NCBI GenBank assembly: GCA_016285815.1
Contig: JAEERN010000136.1
Location: 1 to 23,081 of the forward strand
Direction of reading: 5' to 3'
DNA length: 23,081 nt
Source: Clostridiales bacterium
GTDB lineage: Bacteria; Bacillota; Clostridia; Oscillospirales; QAMX01
Position numbers and translations under genes: made by a program. The notes beneath the pieces were generated by a model. The model was not told where the DNA came from. It saw only the letters and a list, made by a program, of their open reading frames with translations, and did not search any database. Of this stretch, positions 15,016 through 21,669 are shown piece after piece. Positions within the stretch are counted from its first letter, which is position 1; every line of letters begins with the position of its first letter.

Positions 15016-15065
15016 ACCGTCGGAAGCTTCCCATCCCCAAAACGAAAACCAAGGAGGAAACGAAC

Positions 15066-15878
15066 ATGACGACTCTTTTGATCGGCGAGACCCTTCGCCG
15101 CCTCCGCCGCCGGCGCGGCCTGACGCAGGAAGAGGTGGCCGCCCACCTCGGCATCTCGTTCCAGTCCGTCAGCAAGTGGGAGCGCGGCGACGGCTATCCC
15201 GACATCACCATGCTGCCGGCTCTGGCCAACTATTTCCAGACCAGCGTCGACGAGCTGCTCGGCGTGAGCGAGCTGCAAAAGCGCGGCGAATACGACGACG
15301 TCAACCGCCGCTGGGCGGAAAACAACGGCAAGGGGGCCCACCGGGAAAACGTCGCGCTGATGCGCCGCGCTCTGAAGACCTTTCCCAACGACGCGCTCCT
15401 GCTGGTCCAGCTCTCCACGTCGCTGGAAAAGCTGGATGGAACGGAAGAGGAAAAGCGGAAACACCTTGCCGAATCCATCGCCGTCCAGGAGCAGATCCTG
15501 CGCTACGGCGAGGATTCCGAGGTGCGCGGCGCGACCCTGTACAACATCTGCCACGCCTATTGGAAGGCCGGAGAGCGCGGCAAGGCGCTGGAACAGGCCC
15601 AAAAGCTGCCGAACCTCTACAAGGCCCGCGAAAACGCCTTCGTCTTTTTCCTGTCCGGCGAAGAAAAGCGCCGGGCCGCCCGCGAGGCCCTCGTCCCGCT
15701 GGCCTGGACGACGGTCCACCATCTGACGGCCCTCGCCGAGACGGGGAACGACCCCGCCTGTCTGAAGCGCGCCGCTGAGATCCTGGCGCTCCTGGCCGCC
15801 TGCGACCCGGAAAACGGACAGCTCGCCTCGCTCCTCCGTTCGGTCCGGGACCGCTGCGGCGGGGCCTCCGCCTGCTGA
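15066..15878 (+). CDS. XRE-family transcriptional regulator with helical repeat tail
   Basis: This protein has 270 residues. The first 65 form a Cro/CI-type helix-turn-helix: Leu-Arg-Arg-Arg-Arg-Gly-Leu-Thr-Gln-Glu-Glu-Val-Ala-Ala-His-Leu (12-28), recognition helix Ser-Phe-Gln-Ser-Val-Ser-Lys-Trp-Glu-Arg (31-40), then Asp-Glu-Leu-Leu-Gly. This is the subgroup with Trp-Glu-Arg-Gly and Tyr-Pro-Asp-Ile, common in Clostridia. The remaining 200 residues are all-helical, with TPR-like spacing at about 90-180 (Leu-Leu-Leu-Val-Gln-Leu-Ser, Leu-Tyr-Asn-Ile-Cys-His-Ala-Tyr), a likely sensing or dimer region. The ATG follows AAGGAGG by 8 bases. Palindromes at its own promoter point to autoregulation, which is inference. 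Targets are unknown. Confidence 0.88.
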   Translation: MTTLLIGETLRRLRRRRGLTQEEVAAHLGISFQSVSKWERGDGYPDITMLPALANYFQTSVDELLGVSELQKRGEYDDVNRRWAENNGKGAHRENVALMRRALKTFPNDALLLVQLSTSLEKLDGTEEEKRKHLAESIAVQEQILRYGEDSEVRGATLYNICHAYWKAGERGKALEQAQKLPNLYKARENAFVFFLSGEEKRRAAREALVPLAWTTVHHLTALAETGNDPACLKRAAEILALLAACDPENGQLASLLRSVRDRCGGASAC

Positions 15879-15883
15879 CCCCT

Positions 15884-15970
15884 CCCGGGAGAGCGCAGAC
15901 GGGCCCTCCCCGTTCGCAAGGGGCAAAGCCCCTTTCCCCCGGCCGTCCAGACCGGCCTCCGCTCTCCGGG
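15884..15970. other. Long imperfect inverted repeat between the regulator and cysS
   Basis: CCCGGGAGAGCG (15884-15895) pairs with CGCTCTCCGGG (15960-15970, one bulge). Inside it GACGGGCC (15898-15905) pairs with GGCCGTC (15941-15947, one bulge), and a central part contains CCCC/GGGG pairing (15908-15923). The whole block could fold into an RNA of about 87 nt. It lies directly after the regulator stop and before the terminator at 15972. It may be a structured 3' untranslated region or a small RNA; no known family is recognised. Confidence 0.5.
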
Positions 15971-15971
15971 C

Positions 15972-16006
15972 AAAAAAGCCCCCGCCGCAGCCGCGGCGGG
16001 GGCTTT
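15972..16006 (-). terminator. Bidirectional terminator, mainly for cysS
   Basis: A perfect 14-bp stem (15975-15988 with 15993-16006) has a 4-base loop. The minus strand ends in a run of six T, giving a strong terminator 24 bases after the cysS stop. The plus strand has only a short TTT, so it would be weaker for the regulator. Confidence 0.88.
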
Positions 16007-16029
16007 ATCCTGTCTTTGCGCGGCGCGGT

Positions 16030-17442
16030 TCAGATCCGCTTCCACTTGGGTCCCTGCGGCGTGTCGACGACCTCGATGCCGCGGGCCTTCAGATCGTCGC
16101 GGATGCGGTCCGCCTCGGCGAAATCCCGGGCCTTTTTGGCCGCGGTGCGGGCGGCCAGCAGGGCCTCGATCTCCGGGTCGTGCTCCTCCTCGGGCCGGGC
16201 GGCGCGCTTCCGCGCGGCGGCCTCCAGCAGATCCAGACTCAGGACCCGGTCAAAGTCCGCAAGGGCGGCCAGCTTGGTGCGGTCGTCGGTCCCGTCCTTG
16301 AGCACGTCGTACAGAGCGGTGATGCCCAGCGAGGTGTTCAGGTCCGCGTCCATGCCCTTCATGAACCGCTGTCTGAACCCGGCAAGCCGCTGCGGATCCG
16401 GCTCGCCCGCGGCGCCGGGGTCCAGCGCCGCGATCTTATCCACCAGCTTGCCGTAGGCCGCCGCGGCGTTGTCCAGGTTCTCATAGGAGAAGACCAGATT
16501 CTTGCGGTAATGGCTCTGCAGGCAGAAGAACCGGTAGACGATGGGGTCATAGCCCTTTTGCTCCAGCAGGCTCAGGGTGAGGAACTCGCCGGAGGACTTG
16601 GACATCTTCCCCGTGGCGGTGTTCAGGTGCAGCACGTGGAACCAGAAGTTGACCCACTTGTGGCCCAGATAGCTCTCGGACTGGGCGATCTCGTTGGTGT
16701 GGTGGGGAAAGGCGTTGTCGATGCCGCCGCAGTGGATGTCCATGTCCTCGCCCAGATGCTTGAGCGAGATGCCGGTGCATTCGATGTGCCAGCCGGGATA
16801 CCCCACGCCCCAGGGCGAGTCCCACTTGAGGGCCTGATCCTCGAACTTGGACTGGGTGAACCAGAGGACGAAGTCGTTCCGGTTGCGTTTGTTGGCGTCC
16901 TCCTCCACCCCTTCGCGGACGCCGACGTCCAGATCCTCGGCATTGAAGTCGTTGAAGACGTAATACCGCTCCAGCTTCGAGGTGTCGAAATAGACGTTTC
17001 CTCCGGCCCGGTAGGCAAACCCCTTGTCCAGCAGGGTCCCGATGATGCGGATATAGTCGTCGATGCAGTTGGTGGCCGGCTCTACCACGTCGGGCCGCTT
17101 GATGTTCAGCTTTTCACAGTCGGCGAAGAAGGCGTCGGTGTACATCTTCGCGATCTCCATGACGGACTTGTGCTCGCGTCTGGCGCCCTTGAGCATCTTG
17201 TCCTCGCCGGTGTCGCCGTCGGAGGAGAGATGGCCCACGTCGGTGATGTTCATCACGCGCTTGACCGGATAGCCCGCATAGCGAAGGTATTTCTCCAGCA
17301 CGTCCTCCATGATATAGGTGCGCAGGTTGCCGATGTGGGCATAGTGATAGACCGTCGGGCCGCAGGTGTACATCTTCACCAGATCGGGGTGATTGGGCAC
17401 GAAGAGCTCTCTCTTCCGCGTGAGCGAATTGTAGAGGTACAT
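16030..17442 (-). CDS. cysS: Cysteinyl-tRNA synthetase
   Basis: This class I synthetase of 470 residues charges tRNA-Cys with cysteine in the cytosol. Seen are Met-Tyr-Thr-Cys-Gly-Pro-Thr-Val-Tyr (25-33, Cys27 zinc ligand), the HIGH-equivalent His-Ile-Gly-Asn (37-40), and Trp-His-Ile-Glu-Cys (218-222, Cys222 zinc ligand). Phe-Pro-His-His-Thr-Asn-Glu (245-251, further zinc ligands) and Lys-Met-Ser-Lys-Ser (279-283) complete the set. The C-terminal helical anticodon-binding region (about 320-470) is complete. The ATG at 17440-17442 is chosen because AAAGGAG lies about 11 bases upstream and the family begins Met-Tyr-Leu-Tyr-Asn-Ser. Longer in-frame starts run into the T-box leader. It is transcribed alone under T-box control, so it is expressed when charged tRNA-Cys is scarce. 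Confidence 0.97.
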   Translation of the reverse strand: MYLYNSLTRKRELFVPNHPDLVKMYTCGPTVYHYAHIGNLRTYIMEDVLEKYLRYAGYPVKRVMNITDVGHLSSDGDTGEDKMLKGARREHKSVMEIAKMYTDAFFADCEKLNIKRPDVVEPATNCIDDYIRIIGTLLDKGFAYRAGGNVYFDTSKLERYYVFNDFNAEDLDVGVREGVEEDANKRNRNDFVLWFTQSKFEDQALKWDSPWGVGYPGWHIECTGISLKHLGEDMDIHCGGIDNAFPHHTNEIAQSESYLGHKWVNFWFHVLHLNTATGKMSKSSGEFLTLSLLEQKGYDPIVYRFFCLQSHYRKNLVFSYENLDNAAAAYGKLVDKIAALDPGAAGEPDPQRLAGFRQRFMKGMDADLNTSLGITALYDVLKDGTDDRTKLAALADFDRVLSLDLLEAAARKRAARPEEEHDPEIEALLAARTAAKKARDFAEADRIRDDLKARGIEVVDTPQGPKWKRI

Positions 17443-17468
17443 ATGGGTCGGTTCTCCTTTCGGGCCGC

Positions 17469-17684
17469 AAAAAAAGACCGCCTCCGGATGATCCAGAGGC
17501 GATCGCTCGCGGTTCCACTCTGATTTGTCGCTTCGGCGCTGACGCGGCCTCACGGGGTCTCCCCTGCGCTCCCGGACGCACTTTTTCCGCCGACGCTGCC
17601 GCTCCCGCTTCCAGCCGACGGCGGGGGCTCTCTGGCGCAGACCTGTGCGGATACTCTTTCCGTTCCTCGCGCATATTTCGTTGC
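17469..17684 (-). ncRNA. T-box riboswitch controlling cysS
   Basis: On the minus strand the leader shows the T-box core AGAGTGGAACCGCG (complement of 17508-17521), whose TGGAA bulge pairs with the uncharged tRNA acceptor end. Upstream is a Stem I region with the conserved CAGAGAGCC-type segment and AGAGTA near its 5' end. A TGC cysteine specifier candidate lies at 17578-17580, matching the downstream synthetase. It ends in an intrinsic terminator: a 12-bp stem (17477-17488 with 17492-17503, two wobble pairs) and seven T. Uncharged tRNA-Cys should favour the antiterminator and switch cysS on. The 338-bp gap between cysS and the next gene is filled by this leader, its promoter and a weak terminator. 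Confidence 0.93.
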
Positions 17685-17690
17685 GGTTCT

Positions 17691-17719
17691 ATCTTATCAG
17701 AAAACGGGGCCGCTGTCAA
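17691..17719 (-). promoter_or_regulatory. Sigma-A promoter of the cysS T-box leader
   Basis: The minus strand reads TTGACA (17714-17719), a 17-base spacer, then TAAGAT (17691-17696). Predicted start is near 17684, giving a leader of about 240 bases. Confidence 0.85.
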
Positions 17720-17731
17720 CGGTCATTTTCG

Positions 17732-17754
17732 AAAAAACGCCCGGCGCGCCTGGC
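17732..17754 (-). terminator. Weak intrinsic terminator after the TfoX-domain gene
   Basis: A short GC stem with one mismatch (17739-17754) is followed on the minus strand by six T (complement of 17732-17737). It lies 26 bases after the stop at 17780. The stem is short, so efficiency is doubtful. Confidence 0.45.
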
Positions 17755-17779
17755 AAAATGCCGGCCGGCCGCGGGGCGG

Positions 17780-18094
17780 CTATCGGCGCCGCTTCGGCTC
17801 CGGAAGCTCGTCGTACACGGCGGTCACCAGCGTCTCCAGAAACGGCCGGTCGTCGACGTTTTCCACCACAAGCATCTCCCGCGCGCCCGGATACGGCGCC
17901 TCCCGGGCGGCGCCCGGCATCAGGGCCGCGGCGGAGGCGGTCGGCTTCACCAGAAAGCGGTCGTCGTAAACGCCGCCGACGATCTTCCCCCGGCAGTAGA
18001 CGATGGTCTCCCCCATCATCGACCGCCGCGAGATCCCCTCCAGCCCGGAAAGCTGGTCCAGAATGAAATCCGAATACGACCTGCTCGACGGCAT
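17780..18094 (-). CDS. TfoX N-terminal-domain protein
   Basis: This 104-residue protein is made of a single TfoX N-terminal domain. Recognised marks are Tyr-Ser-Asp-Phe-Ile-Leu-Asp-Gln-Leu (7-15), Ile-Ser-Arg-Arg-Ser-Met-Met-Gly (21-28), a Tyr-Cys-Arg-Gly-Lys-Ile-Val-Gly-Gly-Val strand pair and Phe-Leu-Val-Lys-Pro. Full-length TfoX (Sxy) controls competence in gamma-proteobacteria, but isolated N-domains are widespread in Firmicutes with no proven role, so no competence function is claimed. The ATG at 18092-18094 has AAGGAT 5 bases upstream. Longer in-frame versions would run through the tRNA gene and are rejected. No promoter is evident; read-through from the tRNA-Ala promoter is the likely source. 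Confidence 0.82.
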   Translation of the reverse strand: MPSSRSYSDFILDQLSGLEGISRRSMMGETIVYCRGKIVGGVYDDRFLVKPTASAAALMPGAAREAPYPGAREMLVVENVDDRPFLETLVTAVYDELPEPKRRR

Positions 18095-18145
18095 CCCGAT
18101 CCTTGCCCCTCTCAAAGCGGCCCGGTCCGCCGCCTGACTGACCGC

Positions 18146-18174
18146 AAAAGGCACCTGCCTTCGCAAGTGCCTTT
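18146..18174 (-). terminator. Intrinsic terminator of tRNA-Ala
   Basis: A 12-bp stem (18147-18158 with 18163-18174, one wobble pair) closes a 4-base loop (GAAG on the minus strand). It is followed by four T on the minus strand and starts six bases beyond the tRNA 3' end. Confidence 0.85.
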
Positions 18175-18179
18175 GCCAC

Positions 18180-18252
18180 TGGACCCGAAGGGGTTCGAAC
18201 CCTCGACCTCCGCGATGCGAACGCGGCGCTCTCCCAGCTGAGCCACGAGCCC
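18180..18252 (-). tRNA. tRNA-Ala, anticodon CGC
   Basis: This 73-nt gene has a full cloverleaf on the minus strand. The acceptor GGGCTCG/CGGGTCC contains the G3-U70 wobble that marks alanine tRNAs. The anticodon stem CCGCG/CGCGG encloses loop TTCGCAT with anticodon CGC, which reads GCG. The T-loop is TTCGAAC, and the discriminator base is A73. The terminal CCA is not encoded and must be added afterwards. A GCG-reading isoacceptor fits the high GC content. Confidence 0.97.
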
Positions 18253-18292
18253 GTATACCGTTTTCCGCCGCGCATCCGGCGGCGACTTGATT

Positions 18293-18341
18293 ATTATACC
18301 ACAATCCGGCGTTTTGTCAAGCCCCATAAAAAATTTTATGG
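18293..18341 (-). promoter_or_regulatory. Strong promoter of tRNA-Ala with UP-like element
   Basis: The minus strand reads TTGACA (18315-18320), a 16-base spacer, then TATAAT (18293-18298), matching consensus at both hexamers. Just upstream is an A/T block inside the inverted repeat CCATAAAA-AA-TTTTATGG (18324-18341), at about -42 to -56, where a UP element would contact the polymerase alpha subunits. This layout is typical of stable-RNA promoters. Confidence 0.85.
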
Positions 18342-18390
18342 CGTTTCGCCGTGATCTTCCGCCGGCGGCCGTCCGCGCCGCGGGGACCTG

Positions 18391-18420
18391 TTGACAATCT
18401 TTCCGCTCCTGTTATATAAT
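18391..18420 (+). promoter_or_regulatory. Sigma-A promoter of the 18483-21650 operon
   Basis: TTGACA (18391-18396), an 18-base spacer and TATAAT (18415-18420). Predicted start is near 18427. It is divergent from the tRNA-Ala promoter. Confidence 0.85.
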
Positions 18421-18438
18421 TAGCGTGAGCCGAACGCC

Positions 18439-18464
18439 TTCCGCCGCGGAACGCCGCGGCGGAA
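18439..18464 (+). other. Leader hairpin before the HExxH gene
   Basis: A perfect 11-bp GC-rich stem (18439-18449 with 18454-18464) with loop AACG lies between the predicted transcription start and the ribosome site, ending 6 bases before GGGAGGG. There is no T-run, so it is not a simple terminator. Confidence 0.6.
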
Positions 18465-18482
18465 AAGAAGGGAGGGACGCAA

Positions 18483-18998
18483 ATGCCGTTCGCGATCAGC
18501 CTGTTGATCCACGCCACGTGGGGCCTGCTGCAGACCGCCGGCGGCGCCGCCCAGTTCCTCTTCGCGCTCCGCCGGCCGCACCGGCTCTACCGCGGCGCCG
18601 TGGTGACGCGGTGGCGGCGGCGCACCGGCGCCTCGTTCGGGCTGTTCATCTTCCTGCCCCCCGGCGCAGGCGACGCGGTGCTGGTCCACGAATACGGCCA
18701 CACGGTCCAGTCTCTGATGCTGGGCCCGCTGTTTCCGCTGGTCATTGCCCTGCCCTCGTCGGTCTGGTGCCATTTCCCGCCCCTCAAGCGCCTGCGCGCC
18801 CGGCGCGGGATCTCGTATTACTCGCTCTACTGCGAGGCGTGGGCCAACCGGCTGGGCGAACGGGTGACGGGCCGGCCCGCGCCGGAGAGCCGCCGGTTCG
18901 CGCCGTCCGCTCCCACGCTTGAAACGGCCTCTCCCCCGCGCCCCGACGGGGCCGACGATCTGCAAAAAGAAAAAGGAGCTTACTATGACGACATCTGA
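18483..18998 (+). CDS. Predicted membrane protein with HExxH zinc-protease motif
   Basis: This protein has 171 residues. The N-terminal helix (about 4-29) is hydrophobic and could be a membrane anchor. The core motif is Leu-Val-His-Glu-Tyr-Gly-His-Thr-Val-Gln-Ser with His69, Glu70 and His73 as in gluzincin-type metallopeptidases. A second hydrophobic stretch (about 80-97) follows. Glu118 in Cys-Glu-Ala-Trp-Ala-Asn-Arg-Leu-Gly is a candidate third zinc ligand. The C-terminal 40 residues are proline- and acid-rich with no obvious fold. Similar short HEYGH-containing proteins occur in Clostridia as uncharacterised proteins, from memory. The ATG follows GGGAGGG by 6 bases. Its 3' end overlaps the next gene by 14 bases, so the two are coupled. 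Proteolytic activity is plausible but unproven. Confidence 0.75.
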   Translation: MPFAISLLIHATWGLLQTAGGAAQFLFALRRPHRLYRGAVVTRWRRRTGASFGLFIFLPPGAGDAVLVHEYGHTVQSLMLGPLFPLVIALPSSVWCHFPPLKRLRARRGISYYSLYCEAWANRLGERVTGRPAPESRRFAPSAPTLETASPPRPDGADDLQKEKGAYYDDI

Positions 18999-20484
18999 GA
19001 TCATCCGCGAGCTGCGCCTGCGCTCCGGTCTGGACGAGGCGGATTTTGCCTGCCTGCTGCGCGTTCCCGCCGCGGCCCTGCGGGGTCTGGAGAACGGGAC
19101 GCTGGGAGCGGACGACGTGACGGATCTGGACCCCGTTCCCTTCGACTATGCCTCGCCGGGCCGGTACGACCCCTATGCCGGGGATCTCGCCACCGAGTTC
19201 ACCCAGTGCGCGGAAGAAGGGCTGGACGTCGCGCCTCTGCGCGGCCTGTTCGACGCCGTCGCGGCCATGCCCTACGGGCCTCTGCGCCGCCGCGTGCACG
19301 AGGCGCTGTTCTTCGTCCTCTCGCGCCTGCCCGCCGCCGCGGGATACCCCTACGACGAGCCGTCGGATCTGGAGAGCATCCTAGCCGCCCGCACGCCAGA
19401 CGGCGAGGTCTCGCCCGTCCGGCCCGACCCCGCCGCGCTGGAGGACAAGCTGCGCGGCGCGTGGTACGGGCGCATCTGCGGCTGTCTACTGGGAAAGCCC
19501 GTCGAGGGCATCCGCTCGGAAGACTTCTGGCCCCTGCTGCGCGAGACGGGCAACTGGCCGCTGCACCGCTATCTGCTTTGGTCGGACATGACCGACGGGA
19601 TCGTCGAAAAGACCCGCTTTGACCTGCGCGGCAAGACCTATGCCGACACGGTCCCCTGCGCCCCCGTGGACGACGACACGAACTACACCGCGCTGGCCCA
19701 GCTGCTGATCGAGGAAAAGGGCCGCGGCTTCACCAGCGAAGACGTGGCGGCCTTCTGGCTTCGCCACCAGCCCAAGGACGCGTACTTCACCGCCGAGCAG
19801 ATCACCTTCCGGAACCTGACGCTGGGTTATGCGCCGCCCTTCAGCGCCCGCTTCCGCAACCCCTACCGCGAATGGATCGGTGCGCAGATCCGCGGCGACT
19901 ATTTCGGCTATATCAACCCGGGCGATTCCGCCGCCGCGGCGGAGATGGCCTGGCGCGACGCGCGCATCTCCCACGTGAAAAACGGCATCTACGGCGAGAT
20001 GTTCGCCGCCGCCATGATCGCCGCGGCCGCCGTGACCGACGACCTGCGGTCCATCCTCTTCGCGGGGCTGGCCCAGATCCCCGCCCGCTCCCGCCTGCGC
20101 GAGGCGGTGCTTTCCGTCGTCGCGGGCTTCGAGCGCGGCGTCTCCTACGACGACTGCGTGGCCGCGATCCACCGAAAATACGACGAGCACACGGGCCACG
20201 GCTGGTGCCACACCATCTCCAACGCCATGATCGTCTCCGCCGCGCTGCTCTACGGCCGGGGGGACTTCGGCCGCTCCATCTGTCTGGCGGTCCAGGCCTG
20301 CTTCGACACCGACTGCAACGGGGCCACCGTGGGTTCGGTCATCGGCATGCGGAACGGCGCCTCCGCCGTGGACGCGGCGTGGACCGCGCCGCTGAACGGA
20401 ACGCTCGAGACCTCCATCGTCCGCATCGGCGCCGTCTCCATCGACCGGCTGGTTTCCAAAACGCTGGAGCATATCGCCCTCTGA
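18985..20484 (+). CDS. ADP-ribosylglycohydrolase family protein with N-terminal HTH-like region
   Basis: This protein has 499 residues. Residues about 155-495 form the all-helical ADP-ribosylglycohydrolase (DraG/ARH) domain with its binuclear-metal motifs. These are Gly-Cys-Leu-Leu-Gly-Lys-Pro-Val-Glu-Gly (166-175), Val-Asp-Asp-Asp-Thr (228-232), Asn-Pro-Gly-Asp (311-314) and Asp-Thr-Asp-Cys-Asn-Gly-Ala (441-447). The fold removes ADP-ribose from proteins or nucleic acids, or hydrolyses related N-glycosides. The first 150 residues are extra. Residues 5-45 have helix-turn-helix-like spacing (Ile-Arg-Glu-Leu-Arg-Leu-Arg-Ser-Gly-Leu, then Leu-Glu-Asn-Gly), a tentative call. The ATG at 18985 has AAAAGGAG upstream and lies inside the preceding gene. 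Substrate is unknown; in Clostridia this family often travels with sugar enzymes. Confidence 0.85.
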   Translation: MTTSEIIRELRLRSGLDEADFACLLRVPAAALRGLENGTLGADDVTDLDPVPFDYASPGRYDPYAGDLATEFTQCAEEGLDVAPLRGLFDAVAAMPYGPLRRRVHEALFFVLSRLPAAAGYPYDEPSDLESILAARTPDGEVSPVRPDPAALEDKLRGAWYGRICGCLLGKPVEGIRSEDFWPLLRETGNWPLHRYLLWSDMTDGIVEKTRFDLRGKTYADTVPCAPVDDDTNYTALAQLLIEEKGRGFTSEDVAAFWLRHQPKDAYFTAEQITFRNLTLGYAPPFSARFRNPYREWIGAQIRGDYFGYINPGDSAAAAEMAWRDARISHVKNGIYGEMFAAAMIAAAAVTDDLRSILFAGLAQIPARSRLREAVLSVVAGFERGVSYDDCVAAIHRKYDEHTGHGWCHTISNAMIVSAALLYGRGDFGRSICLAVQACFDTDCNGATVGSVIGMRNGASAVDAAWTAPLNGTLETSIVRIGAVSIDRLVSKTLEHIAL

Positions 20485-20522
20485 CCGCCCCGGCGCCATT
20501 CTGAAACAAAGGAGAGAACCCC

Positions 20523-21650
20523 ATGGACTTTTCCAAACTCGACAAGCTCATCGACACCATGCCCTCCCGGGGGATCCCCGCCTGCGATCTGGCGATCACA
20601 CAGTACGGCGAGCCCGTCTACCGCCGCATGGCGGGATACGCCGATCTCGCCGGCACCCGGCCCGTCTCGGACCGCGACCTGTACTGGATCCACTCGGCCA
20701 CCAAGGTCATCACCTGCGTCGCCGCCGTGCGGCTCATCGAAGAGGGCAAGCTGTCGCTGGAGGACCCCGTCTCCCGCTATCTTCCGGAGTTCGCCCATCT
20801 GACGGTCCGCACGCCGGAGGGCCCCGTCCCCTGCCGGACGCCCATGACGATCCTTCACCTGTTCACCATGACCGGCGGCATGGACTACGACGTGACGGCC
20901 GCTCCCATCGCCGAGGCCGCCGCCCGCCCCGGGGCCGGCACCGTGGACATCGTCCGCGCCATGGCCGCCGTGCCGCTGCACTTCGAGCCCGGAACGATCT
21001 TCAAGTACAGCCTGTGTCACGACGTGCTGGGCGCCGTGGTGGAGATCGTCTCGGGGATGCGCTTTTCCGACTATCTGCGCCGGACCATCTTCGACCCGCT
21101 TGAGATGGGCGACACCGGCTTCTCCCCCACGGAAGAACAGCGGGCGCGCTTCAGCCAGGCCTACCGGTACCGCGCAGCGGACGGCAAGGCCTTTCCCTGC
21201 GAGGAGCACGGCTTCGACTTCCCCGGCACCGCCTATGAGAGCGGCGGCGGCGGCCTGTTCAGCTGTCCGGGGGACTACGTCAGGCTGATGTCCGCGCTGG
21301 CGCTGGGCGGCACCGCCAAAAACGGCTATCGCGTGCTGAGACCCGAGTCCGTGGCCTCGCTGGAGGTCAACCGCCTCTCCGTGGACGCGCTGGCCGGCCT
21401 GGTGGGCGCGCGGCTCTACGGCTACGGCTGGGGCCTCTGCGGGCGGGTCCACGTGGATCCGGCCTATTCCCTGTCCCGCGCCTCCGTGGGCGAATTCGGC
21501 TGGGACGGCGCCGCCGCGGCCTTCGCCATGGTGGACCGGCCTCACGGCATCGGCCTGTTCTTCGGCACCCACGTCCACAGCTGCACCTACGCCTACCACG
21601 TACTGCACCCGCTGATCCGCGACCTGGCGGAAGAGGCCCTCGGCTTCTGA
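20523..21650 (+). CDS. Beta-lactamase-fold serine hydrolase (class C / esterase type)
   Basis: This 375-residue protein belongs to the beta-lactamase/DD-peptidase superfamily. It carries the catalytic Ser-Ala-Thr-Lys at 58-61 (Ser58 nucleophile, Lys61) and a Tyr-Ser-Leu at 162-164 in place of Tyr-Xaa-Asn. A Gly-Gly-Gly near 241-243 may not be the third motif. A segment Leu-Phe-Thr-Met-Thr-Gly-Gly-Met (113-120) matches the family's usual His-Thr-Ser-Gly block loosely. No signal peptide is present, so it is cytosolic and an esterase or peptidase role is likelier than antibiotic resistance or wall synthesis. The ATG has AAAGGAG 8 bases upstream. It is the last gene of the operon, 38 bases after the glycohydrolase, and is closed by a terminator. 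Confidence 0.87.
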   Translation: MDFSKLDKLIDTMPSRGIPACDLAITQYGEPVYRRMAGYADLAGTRPVSDRDLYWIHSATKVITCVAAVRLIEEGKLSLEDPVSRYLPEFAHLTVRTPEGPVPCRTPMTILHLFTMTGGMDYDVTAAPIAEAAARPGAGTVDIVRAMAAVPLHFEPGTIFKYSLCHDVLGAVVEIVSGMRFSDYLRRTIFDPLEMGDTGFSPTEEQRARFSQAYRYRAADGKAFPCEEHGFDFPGTAYESGGGGLFSCPGDYVRLMSALALGGTAKNGYRVLRPESVASLEVNRLSVDALAGLVGARLYGYGWGLCGRVHVDPAYSLSRASVGEFGWDGAAAAFAMVDRPHGIGLFFGTHVHSCTYAYHVLHPLIRDLAEEALGF

Positions 21651-21669
21651 CCGCTCGGAAACCAAACGC

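Noticed and set aside
17780..18094. Competence regulator TfoX/Sxy
   Set aside because: The protein has only the N-terminal domain and lacks the C-terminal part of the true regulator.
17780..18304. Longer 174-codon version of the TfoX-domain gene
   Set aside because: Its first 70 codons read through the tRNA-Ala gene and its terminator. The ATG at 18092-18094 with a ribosome site is a better start.
20523..21650. Antibiotic-resistance beta-lactamase
   Set aside because: No signal peptide and a changed Tyr-Ser-Leu motif; the serine hydrolase superfamily is broad and a resistance call is not supported.
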